Below, one piece after another: positions 17,575 through 27,000 of a stretch of 64,000 nucleotides of DNA. This DNA is from Candidatus Aminicenantota bacterium (GTDB lineage Bacteria > Acidobacteriota > Aminicenantia > Aminicenantales > Saccharicenantaceae). The stretch lies in contig JAGNLW010000001.1 of assembly GCA_017999365.1 (NCBI GenBank), positions 318,239 to 382,238 of the forward strand, in the 5' to 3' direction. Both the position numbers and the translations under genes were made by a program. The stretch's first letter is position 1, and each line of letters begins with the position of its first letter. The notes under the pieces were generated by a model. It worked only from the letters and a program-made list of their open reading frames with translations, was not told the origin of the DNA and did no database searches.

Positions 17575-18999
17575 CTATTTGGCCGGTCCGGCGGGGGTTT
17601 CGACCGCCGTGATCTTGACGGCTACGGGGGCTTCGAGGCCCCAGGTCAGCCGCTGGACGTCGCTCGTCTCCGCGCGGTCCGGCTCCGGCTTGGCCTTGAC
17701 CAGGCGGATGGTCTGGGTCCTCTTGACCTCGATCCTCAGGCCGGACGGCGTCTGCTCCCATGGGAGCTCCCCTTCCTGGCCGAGCAGGGTGACCTTGGTC
17801 GCCGGGGTCGCCCGGACGGAAGAGAGAACGAGGGTCCGGGCGTTCGACTCCAGCCCGGCCAGGGCGTAGACCGTCCCTTCGGCCCGCTTCGCGGTGAACC
17901 AGACGTCGCCCTCGTTGGTCACCGTCCAGGGCCGGACGCCGCGCACGGACTCGCCGTAGAGCATCATCCACAGGCCGAGGTCGCGGAGGACGTCCTCGTC
18001 GGCCGGGGCGATGCGGCCGTCCGGCCGCGGCCCGACGTTGAGGAGCAGGTTGCCGCCGCGGGCCCGGATGTGGACGAGGTTCTCGACGATCTCGGTCGAC
18101 GGCCGGACGACGGCGCCGGGCAGGTACGACCATTGGTAGCTCGTCGTCAGGCAGCTCTCCCAGGCCCGGTCGTCGGGCTTCCCGGGGATCTCCTGCTCGG
18201 GCGTCGGGATCTCGCCGCGGCCTATGAAGACGTCCTGGCGGACGCGCCAGGCGTGCTTTTTGAGGGGCTCGCACTTGCCGTCGAACCAGAGCAGGAACAC
18301 GTCGCCGTAGCGGGTCAGGAGCTCCTCGAGCTGGCCGCGCTCGTAGTCGATGAAACTCTTCCGCATCGGCCCGAACGGGGCCGGACTGTCGAATTCGGGT
18401 TCATAGATGTGGCCGGTGCGCCGGCCCGTCTCCCATTGGTACCGGAAATCGCCCGGCGAGTAATAGAAGCCGACCAGGAGGCCCTCCTTGCGGAAGGCTT
18501 CGGCCACTTGGGCGGTGATGTCCCTGCCGTAGGGCGTCCGGGTGATCTTGAAGTCGCTGTAGGCGGTGTCGAAGTTGCAGAAGCCGTCGTGGTGCTTGGT
18601 CGTGAAGACGACGTAGCCCATGCCGGCCAGCCTGGCCAGACGGGCCCAGGCGGCGGGATCGAAGTCGGCCGGGTCGAACGTCTCGGCCAGGGCGTAGTAT
18701 TTGCGGACGAACTCGTCGGAGGCGTTGTAAAGGGGCCAGGAGATCTCGGTCCCGACCTGGCTGTTCGGGCCCCAGTGGATGAACAGGCCCAGCCCGACGT
18801 CGCGGAAGAGCTCGGTCTTGGCCGGATCGTTGGACAGGCGGACGGCGTCCTCGGCGAGAAGCGGGACGGGCGGGCGCCCGGCGGCGGCGTCAGCGGCGGC
18901 CGGCTCCGGCGGGACGGGCCTGGCGCAGGCCGCGAGGGCGGCCAGGGCGACGGCGGTAAAGACGGCGGACAGGGCGGGGCGCGACGGCGGTCGGATCAT
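17575..18999 (-). CDS. GH29 alpha-L-fucosidase-like lipoprotein
   Basis: 474 residues. The N-terminal signal ends LAALAAC (Cys25), so it is a lipoprotein. The GH29 catalytic domain follows: FRDVGLGLFIHWGPNSQVG, FTTKHHDGFCNFDT, then Asp240 in LLWFDG as the nucleophile. The C-terminal ~100 residues form a beta-sandwich. It should cleave alpha-L-fucose from glycans at the cell surface or in the periplasm. It stands alone, convergent with the barrel gene; a clear acid/base residue was not assigned. Confidence 0.87.
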   Translation of the reverse strand: MIRPPSRPALSAVFTAVALAALAACARPVPPEPAAADAAAGRPPVPLLAEDAVRLSNDPAKTELFRDVGLGLFIHWGPNSQVGTEISWPLYNASDEFVRKYYALAETFDPADFDPAAWARLARLAGMGYVVFTTKHHDGFCNFDTAYSDFKITRTPYGRDITAQVAEAFRKEGLLVGFYYSPGDFRYQWETGRRTGHIYEPEFDSPAPFGPMRKSFIDYERGQLEELLTRYGDVFLLWFDGKCEPLKKHAWRVRQDVFIGRGEIPTPEQEIPGKPDDRAWESCLTTSYQWSYLPGAVVRPSTEIVENLVHIRARGGNLLLNVGPRPDGRIAPADEDVLRDLGLWMMLYGESVRGVRPWTVTNEGDVWFTAKRAEGTVYALAGLESNARTLVLSSVRATPATKVTLLGQEGELPWEQTPSGLRIEVKRTQTIRLVKAKPEPDRAETSDVQRLTWGLEAPVAVKITAVETPAGPAK

Positions 19000-19050
19000 G
19001 GGGGCCTCCTTCGTGACCCTCTTTTAATGGAACGGGGGCGGAAAATCAAA

Positions 19051-19056
19051 TATACT
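19051..19056 (+). promoter_or_regulatory. -10 element, probable leaderless start
   Basis: TATACT ends six bases before the GTG of the UroD-like gene. Transcription would begin at about the start codon. No -35 is convincing. Confidence 0.4.
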
Positions 19057-19062
19057 GCGGGG

Positions 19063-20178
19063 GTGACTTCGAAGGAGCGCCTGCTCACGGCCCTGGCCCG
19101 GGGTAAGCCGGACCGCCTGCCGGCCACGGTCCACCAATGGCAGGGCTATCACCTCGAGACCTATATGGGCGGTCGCTCGGAGCTCGAAGCCTTCGCGGCG
19201 GTCGGCCTGGACGCCGCCGTTCAATTCTCCCAGAACATGGGCAACTATTGGATGGCCGGCGCCGACTTCGGCCGTTTCTCGACCTCCGAGTGGCGCGACG
19301 AGGCCACGGTCGTCAGCGCCGATCCCGATCACCGCGTCGTCCGGCACGAGATCACGACCCCCGGCGGCGTCCTCACCTACACGGCCGAGGGCGACCGGAT
19401 GACGACCTGGGTGACGGACTTCCTCATCAAGCGCGACGACGACATCCTGCTCATCGAGAGGTACATGCCGGTCGGCGCGCTCGACATCGCGGCGGCCGCG
19501 CGGGCCTACGGCGCCGTCGGCGACGCCGGCATCCTGCGCGGCTTCGTCTGGGGCGACCAAGCCGGCTGCTGGCAGCACGCCGCCCTGCTCATGGACACCC
19601 AGGCCCTCATCCTCAAGACCTATGACGACCCCGCCTGGGTCCACGAGCTTCTGGGCATCCTGCTCGAAAAGAAGCTCCGTTTCATCGAGACCATGAAGGG
19701 GGCCCGCTTCGACGTCGTCGAGACGGGCGGCGGGGCGGCCTCGTCGACCCTCATCTCGCCGGCCCTCCACAAGGAGTTCTGCCTGCCGTACGACCGGAAG
19801 ATGCACGACGCCCTGCGCGCCCTCGGCTTCAGGGTCGTCTACCACACCTGCGGCGGGACGAAGGGCATCGAAGAGCATATCGCCGCGAACGGCTGCGACG
19901 CCTCCGAGACCCTGGCCCCGCCGTCGATCGGCGGCAACCAGGAGCCGTGGGAGTTCAAGGCCAAGATCGCCGGGCGCCTGGCTCTCATCGGCGGCCTGGA
20001 CCAGTTCAACGTCCTGACCGCGGGCCCGGCCGAGGCCATCCGGGCCAAGGTCCGGGAGCTGTTCGAGAAGGTCGGCGGCGACGGCGGCTACATCCTGTCC
20101 TGCTGCGATCACTTCTTCGAGACGCCGCCGGAGAACCTCCGGGTCTACGCCGAGGCCGCCCGGGCCTGCGTCTACTGA
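19063..20178 (+). CDS. uroporphyrinogen decarboxylase / MtaA-CmuA family protein
   Basis: 371 residues from the GTG at 19063; an in-frame ATG at 19027 would lie upstream of the only -10 box. [22 protein letters not shown] is the usual start of the family. [14 protein letters not shown] and GGLDQF follow the Zn-binding His/Cys pattern of corrinoid methyltransferases (H-x-C with a later Cys in [15 protein letters not shown]). This indicates a methyl-group transfer role rather than heme synthesis, where the HxC motif is absent. No corrinoid protein lies nearby, so the substrate is open. Confidence 0.82.
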   Translation: MTSKERLLTALARGKPDRLPATVHQWQGYHLETYMGGRSELEAFAAVGLDAAVQFSQNMGNYWMAGADFGRFSTSEWRDEATVVSADPDHRVVRHEITTPGGVLTYTAEGDRMTTWVTDFLIKRDDDILLIERYMPVGALDIAAAARAYGAVGDAGILRGFVWGDQAGCWQHAALLMDTQALILKTYDDPAWVHELLGILLEKKLRFIETMKGARFDVVETGGGAASSTLISPALHKEFCLPYDRKMHDALRALGFRVVYHTCGGTKGIEEHIAANGCDASETLAPPSIGGNQEPWEFKAKIAGRLALIGGLDQFNVLTAGPAEAIRAKVRELFEKVGGDGGYILSCCDHFFETPPENLRVYAEAARACVY

Positions 20179-20384
20179 CCTCCTCTGGCGCCTTCGTCGA
20201 AACGAAAGACCTCTTCGATCGGCAATCCGAACACCCTGGCGATGTCGTGAGCCAGGCGCAACGAGGGATTGTACTTGGCCTTCTCCAGGAAGACGATGGT
20301 CTCGCGGCGGACGCCCACGCGCAGGGCCAGCTCCTGCTGCGACAGCCCGGCCACGGCCCTCAGCTCCCTGATCCGGTTATACAT
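20172..20384 (-). CDS. XRE-family HTH transcriptional regulator
   Basis: 70 residues, a single helix-turn-helix domain: [41 protein letters not shown], the common compact type found with small membrane proteins. The start overlaps the stop of the upstream membrane-protein gene by 8 bases, so translation is coupled. It is the third gene of a three-gene unit behind a palindromic operator (20997-21015) and is the natural candidate to bind it. Its 3' end overlaps the convergent UroD-like gene by 7 bases. Confidence 0.88.
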   Translation of the reverse strand: MYNRIRELRAVAGLSQQELALRVGVRRETIVFLEKAKYNPSLRLAHDIARVFGLPIEEVFRFDEGARGGQ

Positions 20385-20775
20385 TCCTGGTCCCGAAGAA
20401 CCGCACACCGAGCCAGCAGAACAGGAACACGACGGCCATGCCGGCGATGCCGGTGCCGACCAGGCTGTGGGCCGGAAGGGAGACCTTGTCGCCTATGTAC
20501 AAGACGAAGAGCCACATGTAGAGGGAGACGTAATAGGCCAGGGACGTGGCCCGGGTCATGATCCTCTTCGAGAGCTCGTCCTCCGCCGGTTCCCCGCGGC
20601 GATGGCGGCCGAGCCGCGTCAGGCCGAGGGCGGCGGCGAAGCCGACGAGGATGAACGCGATGCCGGTCGTAGCGATCTCCCAGCCGTCGCCGGCGACGCG
20701 GCCCTTGAGCATCCAGGCCGCCAGACCCGCCAGCACGAGGGTGCCGACCGCGAAAATGACGATCGTCTTTTTCAT
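20377..20775 (-). CDS. small four-helix membrane protein paired with XRE regulator (DUF2178-like)
   Basis: 132 residues from the ATG behind AGAGGAGGAAC. Four predicted membrane helices: residues ~5-22, ~33-52, a charged cytoplasmic loop ([20 protein letters not shown]), then ~75-92 and ~105-122. The E-D-E-x-x-K-R-I loop followed by two helices is typical of the DUF2178/DUF3796-type partners of compact XRE regulators. The N-terminal half is clearly paralogous to the 50-residue protein encoded just upstream. The function of such pairs is not established; signal-dependent control of the regulator is an inference. Confidence 0.78.
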   Translation of the reverse strand: MKKTIVIFAVGTLVLAGLAAWMLKGRVAGDGWEIATTGIAFILVGFAAALGLTRLGRHRRGEPAEDELSKRIMTRATSLAYYVSLYMWLFVLYIGDKVSLPAHSLVGTGIAGMAVVFLFCWLGVRFFGTRNV

Positions 20776-20792
20776 CGTTCCTCCTCTCTGCC

Positions 20793-20945
20793 CTAAAGGT
20801 AAGCGGCCAGACCGACCACGACGAGCGCCAGGCCCGCCACGACGATCTCCCCGGCGTCCCAGGGGAGCGAGCCCGCGAACGCCCAAACTCCCAGGCCTGC
20901 CAACGTCAGCAGACCCACAACGAAGCGGACCAAGGTCTTTTTCAT
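20793..20945 (-). CDS. 50-residue two-helix membrane protein, paralogue of the next gene's N-terminus
   Basis: ATG behind GGAGGGG, 50 codons, TAG stop. The product starts MKKTLVRFVVGLLTLAGLGVW and ends VVGLAAYL, with two hydrophobic helices joined by a WDAGEI turn. Aligned without gaps it matches the first ~50 residues of the 132-residue neighbour at MKKT, V, F, VG, L, LAGL, W, EI, G and VGxAA. The two genes therefore arose by tandem duplication, and this copy consists of the N-terminal half only. It is the first gene of the unit, 17 bases upstream of its paralogue, directly after the operator region. Confidence 0.72.
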   Translation of the reverse strand: MKKTLVRFVVGLLTLAGLGVWAFAGSLPWDAGEIVVAGLALVVVGLAAYL

Positions 20946-20977
20946 CACCCCTCCGAATGGAACCTGATGTTTATTAA

Positions 20978-20986
20978 TTCTAACAT
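20978..20986. promoter_or_regulatory. operator half-site
   Basis: TTCTAACAT repeats eight of nine bases of the left arm of the palindrome at 20997-21015, in the same orientation, just downstream of the promoter. Probably a second, weaker binding site. Confidence 0.4.
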
Positions 20987-20995
20987 AGTGATATT

Positions 20996-21023
20996 ATTCT
21001 AACAATTTGTTAGAAATAGTCAA
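20996..21023 (-). promoter_or_regulatory. promoter of the XRE/membrane-protein operon
   Basis: On the minus strand TTGACT-16-TAGAAT. The perfect palindrome 20997-21015 fills the spacer and most of the -10, so a bound repressor would block RNA polymerase. Confidence 0.65.
20997..21015. promoter_or_regulatory. 19-bp palindromic operator
   Basis: TTCTAACAATTTGTTAGAA has perfect 9-bp arms around one base, in a markedly AT-rich ~100-base stretch (20960-21070) of an otherwise GC-rich window. Position over the spacer and -10 and the XRE gene in the same operon suggest autorepression. Confidence 0.65.
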
Positions 21024-21118
21024 CATATTTCTCAAAAATAATTATTCTATTTAAATACAGATAGATACGTTCGATTATGATGCGGAATGGGGCCGGGGGG
21101 TGCCCCGGCGACCGGCAC

Positions 21119-21469
21119 CTAGGCCGGTTTGAGGAAGTCCCCGTCGACGATGAGGAGCGTCGCGCCGTGCTCGGTCCGGGACCGGTGCGAGCTGGCCCCG
21201 TCCGAGACGACGTAGGTCATGCCCTTGGCCATGACCGTCCGGGCGCCGTCCTCCTGCTCGTTGACGAACTCGCCCTCGAGACAGTGGACGATGTGCCCTT
21301 TTTGGCACCAGTGGTCGGCCACATAACCCGGGGAATACTCGACGATGCGGATCCTCAGGCCGCCGTATTGCTGCGTCCGCCAGAACGACGTCCCGGTCTC
21401 CCCCTTATGCTCGGTCCGCGGCACCGCGCTCCAGTCGATGGCGTGGTACGGAATGGGCGCTCCGGTCAT
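21119..21469 (-). CDS. DHCW-type cupin protein
   Basis: 116 residues, ATG behind AGGGAGGACC. Single-domain cupin: YSPGYVADHWCQKGHIVHCLEGEF holds the metal-binding His residues and the Asp-His-Trp-Cys element of a recognised small-cupin subfamily; GMTYVVSDGASSHRSRTEHGATLLIVDG is the second beta motif. Function unknown. The start overlaps the stop of the upstream gene by 4 bases (ATGA), making it the last gene of the sigma-factor operon. Confidence 0.8.
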   Translation of the reverse strand: MTGAPIPYHAIDWSAVPRTEHKGETGTSFWRTQQYGGLRIRIVEYSPGYVADHWCQKGHIVHCLEGEFVNEQEDGARTVMAKGMTYVVSDGASSHRSRTEHGATLLIVDGDFLKPA

Positions 21470-22851
21470 CGGTCCTCCCTCCAGCACCAGTCGTCGTCCT
21501 TGGGCATGACCATCTGGGTGATATTGTAGGTCGATCGGCCGCCGTCGTCCTTCTCGTTCGAGCCCAGGCTGTAGACGATGAAGCCTTCTCCTTCGCGACG
21601 GTAGACCAGCGGCTTCCCCGTGAACGGGTCGATCGGGACCTCGCTCAATAGGCCGGGAACGAGCTCGTCCAGGGTCTGAGGATAATGCCCCGTCCGGCTC
21701 TTGTAAAGCCGGCAGGCCAGCCCGGTTCGCGAAGCCAACGTGATGGCTTCCGTCTTGGCCGTCTTCATGAAAGCCGCTTCGGCGCTTCCGATCATCATCT
21801 TCGACGCGATAGCATACCAGGGCTTGGATTGGAGTTCCTCGTCACGGGCCCTCAGGGCGTCGCGGCATTGATAATAAGGGAGCTTGGCCTGCGCCTCCAG
21901 GAACTCGTAACTCGGCAGGGACCGGCGCAGGTCCCTCTTTACGAGCGGCCGCGCCAGCCAGATGGCGATCTTATGCCACCAGTGCCGCCCCTCCCAGACG
22001 GAACCGAGATCGCCGAGGTCCCCCTCGAGAAGATAAGCCCCGACTTCGACGAAAGCGATGCGTTCGCCGCGCCAGGCCAACGCCAGACGGTCCCGCCTCG
22101 GGCCCGGCTCCAGGACCGCCATGAGGCGAGTCAGGTCCTCGGCCGCGATCTCCCGACCGCGGCAGATGTCCGCGAGGGGCTGGGTGAGGAGGTTGGCGCA
22201 AGCCAGCGAGATCAGGAACGCCATCTGCGTTCCCTCGAGGGACATGACCGGCGCCAGCCTCAAGCCGACCCCGAGCCGGTCGATCGCGCCCTTCCAATCG
22301 CCCTCTTCGGCGCTGAAGAGGATGGAGAAAAACAAGAGCCTTTCCGTCCCGATCGCCTGGATCGCGTCCGGCATCAGGCTCAAGAAAACGGGATCGGACG
22401 GATCCCGGTAGAGGAAGCAGGGCTTTCCTCCGATATCGGCGAGGAGCGCGAAGGCTTTCTCGTTCTTGAGGATCACCTCTTTGAGAGCGGCCCGGTCGGA
22501 GGGAGTGATCGGCTGGCCGTTCGTATGATCCCGCCAGGACCGGGAGATAAGACCGCGGACATCCATTTCCCGGTCCTTGTGGGCCGGCCCTCCCGGCTTG
22601 AAAATGTGACGCCCGGGGATCACCGACATGTTCTCGTAAGCCTTCCAAAGGCGGGCGCCGTTGTCTTCGTCGGCGCACGGGGGGGCCAGGTCCTTGCCCG
22701 TCAGGGGGATCCCTCGGGACTTGAGCTCGGCCAGTGTTCTGGCCAACGCCCGGCCCTCGGTGAAGTTGAGGACGGCGCGAACGGCGAGAACGGCCGCGAC
22801 GAAGGCGAGGAAACCGATACCGATCCTAATAAGGATCTTCCGGATCTTCAT
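21466..22851 (-). CDS. membrane-anchored protein with pseudopilin-like C-terminus
   Basis: 461 residues from the ATG at 22851. One N-terminal membrane helix (IRIGIGFLAFVAAVLAVRAVL), then a long helical, TPR-like body (~40-390). The last ~70 residues (LYKSRTGHYPQTLDELVPG, DPFTGKPLVYRREGEGFIVYSLGSN) resemble the C-terminal part of type II secretion pseudopilins. I do not know the full-length family. It overlaps the preceding anti-sigma candidate by 26 bases and the cupin by 4, so all belong to one operon driven with the ECF factor. Confidence 0.7.
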   Translation of the reverse strand: MKIRKILIRIGIGFLAFVAAVLAVRAVLNFTEGRALARTLAELKSRGIPLTGKDLAPPCADEDNGARLWKAYENMSVIPGRHIFKPGGPAHKDREMDVRGLISRSWRDHTNGQPITPSDRAALKEVILKNEKAFALLADIGGKPCFLYRDPSDPVFLSLMPDAIQAIGTERLLFFSILFSAEEGDWKGAIDRLGVGLRLAPVMSLEGTQMAFLISLACANLLTQPLADICRGREIAAEDLTRLMAVLEPGPRRDRLALAWRGERIAFVEVGAYLLEGDLGDLGSVWEGRHWWHKIAIWLARPLVKRDLRRSLPSYEFLEAQAKLPYYQCRDALRARDEELQSKPWYAIASKMMIGSAEAAFMKTAKTEAITLASRTGLACRLYKSRTGHYPQTLDELVPGLLSEVPIDPFTGKPLVYRREGEGFIVYSLGSNEKDDGGRSTYNITQMVMPKDDDWCWREDR

Positions 22852-23302
22852 ATTCCCACCATCCTTTGAGTCGTTCGAGAGCTTCAAAAGATGCCCTGTC
22901 CGGGGGCTTCAGGGCCGCGGCCGCCGCCATTCTCTGATACTTGGACCAGAGTGCCGCCTCCGTTCCGATCCCCGCCTCGGCCAACTCGGTCTCTGTGTCC
23001 GCCACGGCCGCGGACACGGGGCGGCCGTTCCATAGCGCGGCCAGTCGGGCCTGTTCTTGCCGGCTCTGGATAGGATCGAGGACGAGGAACGCTACGATCA
23101 AAGCCGCACAGCCGGCCGCCACGACGCGCATCCAAGGCGGAAGTGCCGCCTCGCGGCGCTCCCGTGATGCCCGGGCCAGGACCCGCTCGCGAAGCCCGGG
23201 CGGGACGGGCGCGGCGGCCAGCCGGCCGAGTTCCCGCTGGATGCCGGCCGCGCCAGCTTTGAAGCCGTCCCGCGCCTCGTTCTTCCTTTCTCGGCCCTTC
23301 AC
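22826..23302 (-). CDS. single-helix membrane protein, candidate anti-sigma factor
   Basis: 158 residues. The GTG start overlaps the sigma-factor stop (GTGA), the coupling expected for sigma/anti-sigma pairs. The N-terminal ~75 residues are cytoplasmic and charged; one membrane helix is at VVAAGCAALIVAFLVLD (~80-96); ~60 residues lie outside and end with WWEYEDPEDPY. The zinc anti-sigma motif HxxxCxxC is absent, so the call rests on position and topology. Confidence 0.6.
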   Translation of the reverse strand: MKGRERKNEARDGFKAGAAGIQRELGRLAAAPVPPGLRERVLARASRERREAALPPWMRVVAAGCAALIVAFLVLDPIQSRQEQARLAALWNGRPVSAAVADTETELAEAGIGTEAALWSKYQRMAAAAALKPPDRASFEALERLKGWWEYEDPEDPY

Positions 23303-23874
23303 GGCTTTCCCCCCAACGCTTCCCGGAGCTTGTCGATCCCGTAGCGATAGCGGCTGGCCGCGGTATTGACGGAGACGCCGCTCACAGAGGCGATCTCCTT
23401 GAAGGTCAGGCCGTCGAAGACCTTCAGGTAGACGGCCTCCCGCTGCTCCGCCGGCAGCTCCCCCGCCCGCCGCAGGAGCAGGGCCAGGGCCGGCTCCTCG
23501 GGAGCGGCGATAGCCGCTGCGAATCCCTGGGCCGCGCCCGAGGCGATCATCCTCTCCCCCTCGCACCTCCCGAGCTTTCGCCGCAGGGACCGGTCGGCCT
23601 CGTTCCGGGCGACCCGGAAGACGAAGGCCCGGACGTCGCGCACCAGCCGCCAGCGCAGGTCGTAGCGGGCGAACCGGCAGAAGCACTCCTGGAGCACGTC
23701 CTCGGCGTCCTCGGCCGAGCCGAGCTTGAACAGCAGGTAGCGATAAAGACCCTCTCCATGGCGCTCGTACAGTTCCTCTGTGGTCAAGGCACGCTTTGAC
23801 ACGTTCCGCTTATGAAGACCCTTCCGGCCGGCCGTTTTGTCTAATTCCTGGGAATAGAACCGTCCGTCTCCCAT
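23299..23874 (-). CDS. ECF-type RNA polymerase sigma factor
   Basis: 191 residues. Region 2 is ELYERHGEGLYRYLLFKLGSAEDAEDVLQECFCRFARY with the usual core-binding D-x-x-D-V-x-Q-E; region 4 is LPAEQREAVYLKVFDGLTFKEIASVSGVSVNTAASRYRYGIDKLREAL, a standard HTH. It redirects RNA polymerase to a small regulon. It is the first gene of a four-gene operon (sigma, anti-sigma candidate, pseudopilin-like protein, cupin). The extra ~28 residues at the N-terminus may mean a start further downstream. Confidence 0.9.
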   Translation of the reverse strand: MGDGRFYSQELDKTAGRKGLHKRNVSKRALTTEELYERHGEGLYRYLLFKLGSAEDAEDVLQECFCRFARYDLRWRLVRDVRAFVFRVARNEADRSLRRKLGRCEGERMIASGAAQGFAAAIAAPEEPALALLLRRAGELPAEQREAVYLKVFDGLTFKEIASVSGVSVNTAASRYRYGIDKLREALGGKP

Positions 23875-23961
23875 ATCGGCGGTCCCTTTCGAGGGCGGGC
23901 CACCCCGCCGCGCCCCCGGCCCGTATGATACGACGATCCCCGGGCACGGTCATCAAAAACC

Positions 23962-23990
23962 TTGCCCTCCCGCCGAGGTTATGGTTTAAA
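23962..23990 (+). promoter_or_regulatory. promoter of the tricorn-like peptidase gene
   Basis: TTGCCC-17-TTTAAA with TGG before the -10 (extended). It lies 38 bases before the ATG at 24029. Confidence 0.5.
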
Positions 23991-24028
23991 ATTGACCCTT
24001 GCGAATGCCTTCCGGAAAGGATTCCGCC

Positions 24029-27000
24029 ATGAAAAGAGCCCTCGCCCTCGCTTCGATCCTAGTCGCGGCCACCTTCGCCGCCTTCGCCGCCGAACCGGCC
24101 GGGCGCACCGGCTACTATCGCTTTCCGGCCATCCACGGCGACACCGTCGTCTTCGTGTCCGAAGGCGACCTGTGGACGGTCGACGTCCGCGGCGGCGCGG
24201 CCCGGCGCCTGACGTCGCACACGGGGGTCGAGTCCAGCCCGGCCATCTCGCCCGACGGGCGGACCCTGGCCTTTTCGGCCCAGTACGAGGGCCCGACCGA
24301 GGTCTACACCATGCCCCTCACCGGCGGGCTGCCCGCGCGCCGCACTTTTTCCGGCCTGGGCGGGACGGTCGTCGGCTGGACTCCGGACGGCAAGATCCTC
24401 TACGGCACCCAGAAGTACGCGACGCTGCCCAACACCCAGCTCGTCGTCCTCGACCCGGCCGCGAACGCCGAGACGGTCTTGCCCCTCGCGCAGGCCGCCG
24501 ACGGATCGTTCGAGCCCTCCGGGAAGACCCTCTACTTCACCCGCCTCCCCTTCCAGGGCAGCTACACCAAGCGCTACAAGGGCGGCACGGCCCAGAACCT
24601 GTGGTCCTACGCGCTCGGGGCCGACGAGGCCGCGCCCTTGACCAGCGATTACACCGGCACGAGCAAGAACCCCATGGTCTGGAAGGACCGGGTCTATTTC
24701 CTGAGCGACCGCGACGGCTCCATGAACATCTGGTCCATGGACCTCCGGGGCGGCGCCCTCAGGCAGCACACCTTCCACAAGGGCTTCGACGCCAGCTCCC
24801 CCAGCCTCGACGCCGGGCGCGTCGCCTACCAGCTCGTGGCCGACCTCCGCGTCTACGACATCGCCGCGGACAGGGACGAGGCCCTGGCCGTCACCCTGCC
24901 CTCCGACTTCGATCAGATGCGCGAGCGCTGGGTGAACCGCCCGCTCGACTACCTGACCTCGGGGCACGTCTCGCCGAACGGCGACCGGGCGGTTTTCGTC
25001 TCCCGCGGCCACGTCTTCGTCGCCCCCGTCGGCGACGGCCGCTGGGTCCGCGTCACCCGCCGCGAGGGCGTCCGGGCCCGGGCGGCCCGGTTCATGGGCG
25101 ACGGCAAGAGCCTGATGGTCCTCACCGACGAGACCGGCGAATGGGAGTTCCACCGCTATCCGGCCGACGGCCTCGGCCCGGCCGAACGCCTGACGGACGG
25201 GGCCAAGGTCCTCCGCTTCGACGGCCTGCCCTCTCCCGACGGCAAGTGGCTGGCCTTCGCCGACAAGGATTACCAGCTCTGGCTCCTCGACGTCGCCAAA
25301 AAGTCCCTGGCCCGCATCGCCGTGTCCGAGGTCGAGATGTTCTCGGGCCTGGCCTGGTCCCCCGACAGCCGCTGGCTGGCCTACGTCGAAGGCGCCCCGA
25401 ACGGTTTCAGCCGGATCGTCCTCCACGAGGCCGCGACCGGCCGGCGGGCCGAACTGACCAACGACCGGGTCGACTCCTACGGGCCGGCCTGGAGCCCGGA
25501 CGGGAAATGGCTCTATTTCCTGTCCGACCGGTACTTCGAGAGCGTCGTCGGCTCGCCTTGGGGGGCCCGGCAGCCCGAGCCCTATTTCGACAAGACGACC
25601 AAGATCTACGCGGCGGCCCTGAGCGGAAAGGACCCCTTCCCCTTCGCCCCGGCGACAGAGTTGCAGGGCGAGAAGAAGGAGCCGGGCGACGACAAGGGCG
25701 TCGAAACTAAGGCCGGCGCCGCCAAGGATGCGCCCAAGCCGGCGCCGGGCGTCAAGGTCGAGATCGCTCTCCCCGGCCTGTCCGAGCGGGTCTTCGAGCT
25801 CCCCCTGCCCCCGGGCGTCTACGGCAACCTGGCCGTCGGCGACAAGGCCCTGTTCTTCATCGACGAGGGCTCCAACGCCGCCGGCCAGCCCAAGCTCCAG
25901 GCCGTCGAGATCAAGAACCGCGGCGTCCAGGCCCGAACGATCATGGACGACGTCCGCCAGTTCGAGCTCACGGCCGACGGCAAGAAGCTCTTCGTCCGCA
26001 AAGGCGGCGACCTCTACGTCATCGACGCGGGCACGGCCCAGCCGACGCAGCAGACCCTGGCGGAGCGGCGGATCGACCTTTCCAAGTGGGCCTTCTCCGT
26101 CGATCCCCGCGAGGAATGGCGCCAGATGCTCGTCGACGCCTGGCGCATGGAGCGCGACTACTTCTACGACCGCGACCTCCACAACGTCGACTACGAGGGC
26201 CTCCTCGAGCGCCACCGGCCCTTCGTCGATCGCGTCAGCGACCGGGCCGAGCTCAACGACCTCCTGGCCCATCTCGTCGGCGAGCTCTCGGCCCTGCACA
26301 CCTTCGTCCGCGGCGGCGACCTGCGTCCGCCGACCGACAGCATCTCGCCGGGATCCCTGGGGGCCCGCCTCGTCCGCGACGAGGCCAAGGGCGGCTACCG
26401 GATCGACCACATCTACCGCGCCGACCCCGAATACCCGGACAATCTCTCGCCGCTCGGCAAGCCCATGTCGGCCATCCGGGAAGGCGAGATCGTGGCCTCG
26501 ATCAACGGCGTCCCGGCCCTGAGCGTCGCCGATCCGGCCTTCCTGCTGCGCCACACGGCCGGCCAGCAGGTCCTGCTCGAGGTCCGGCCGGCGGCGGGCG
26601 GGCCGGTCCGCAAGGAGATCGTCGTGCCCATGACGCCGGGCGCCGAGGCCGACCTGCGCTATTCCGAGTGGGAATACACCCGCCGGCTCGAGGTCGAAAA
26701 GACCTCGAAGAACGAGATCGGCTACGTCCACCTCCGCGCCATGGGCGGCGGCAACTACACGGAGTGGGTCAAGAACTTCTACCCCGTCTTCGACCGCAAG
26801 GGCCTCGTCATCGACGTCCGGCACAACCGCGGCGGCAACATCGACTCCTGGGTCCTGGAGAAGCTCCTGCGGCGGGCCTGGTTCTACTGGCAGAGCCGGG
26901 TCGGGAAGCCGACCTGGAACATGCAGCACGCTTTCCGCGGCCACCTGGTCGTGCTCTGCAACGAGCGCACGGCCTCCGACGGCGAGGCCTTCGCCGAGGG

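Noticed and set aside
21016..21118. A small gene or RNA in the AT-rich stretch upstream of the XRE operon
   Set aside because: No start codon with a ribosome site, and no hairpin with a T-run; the AT bias is explained by the promoter and operator.
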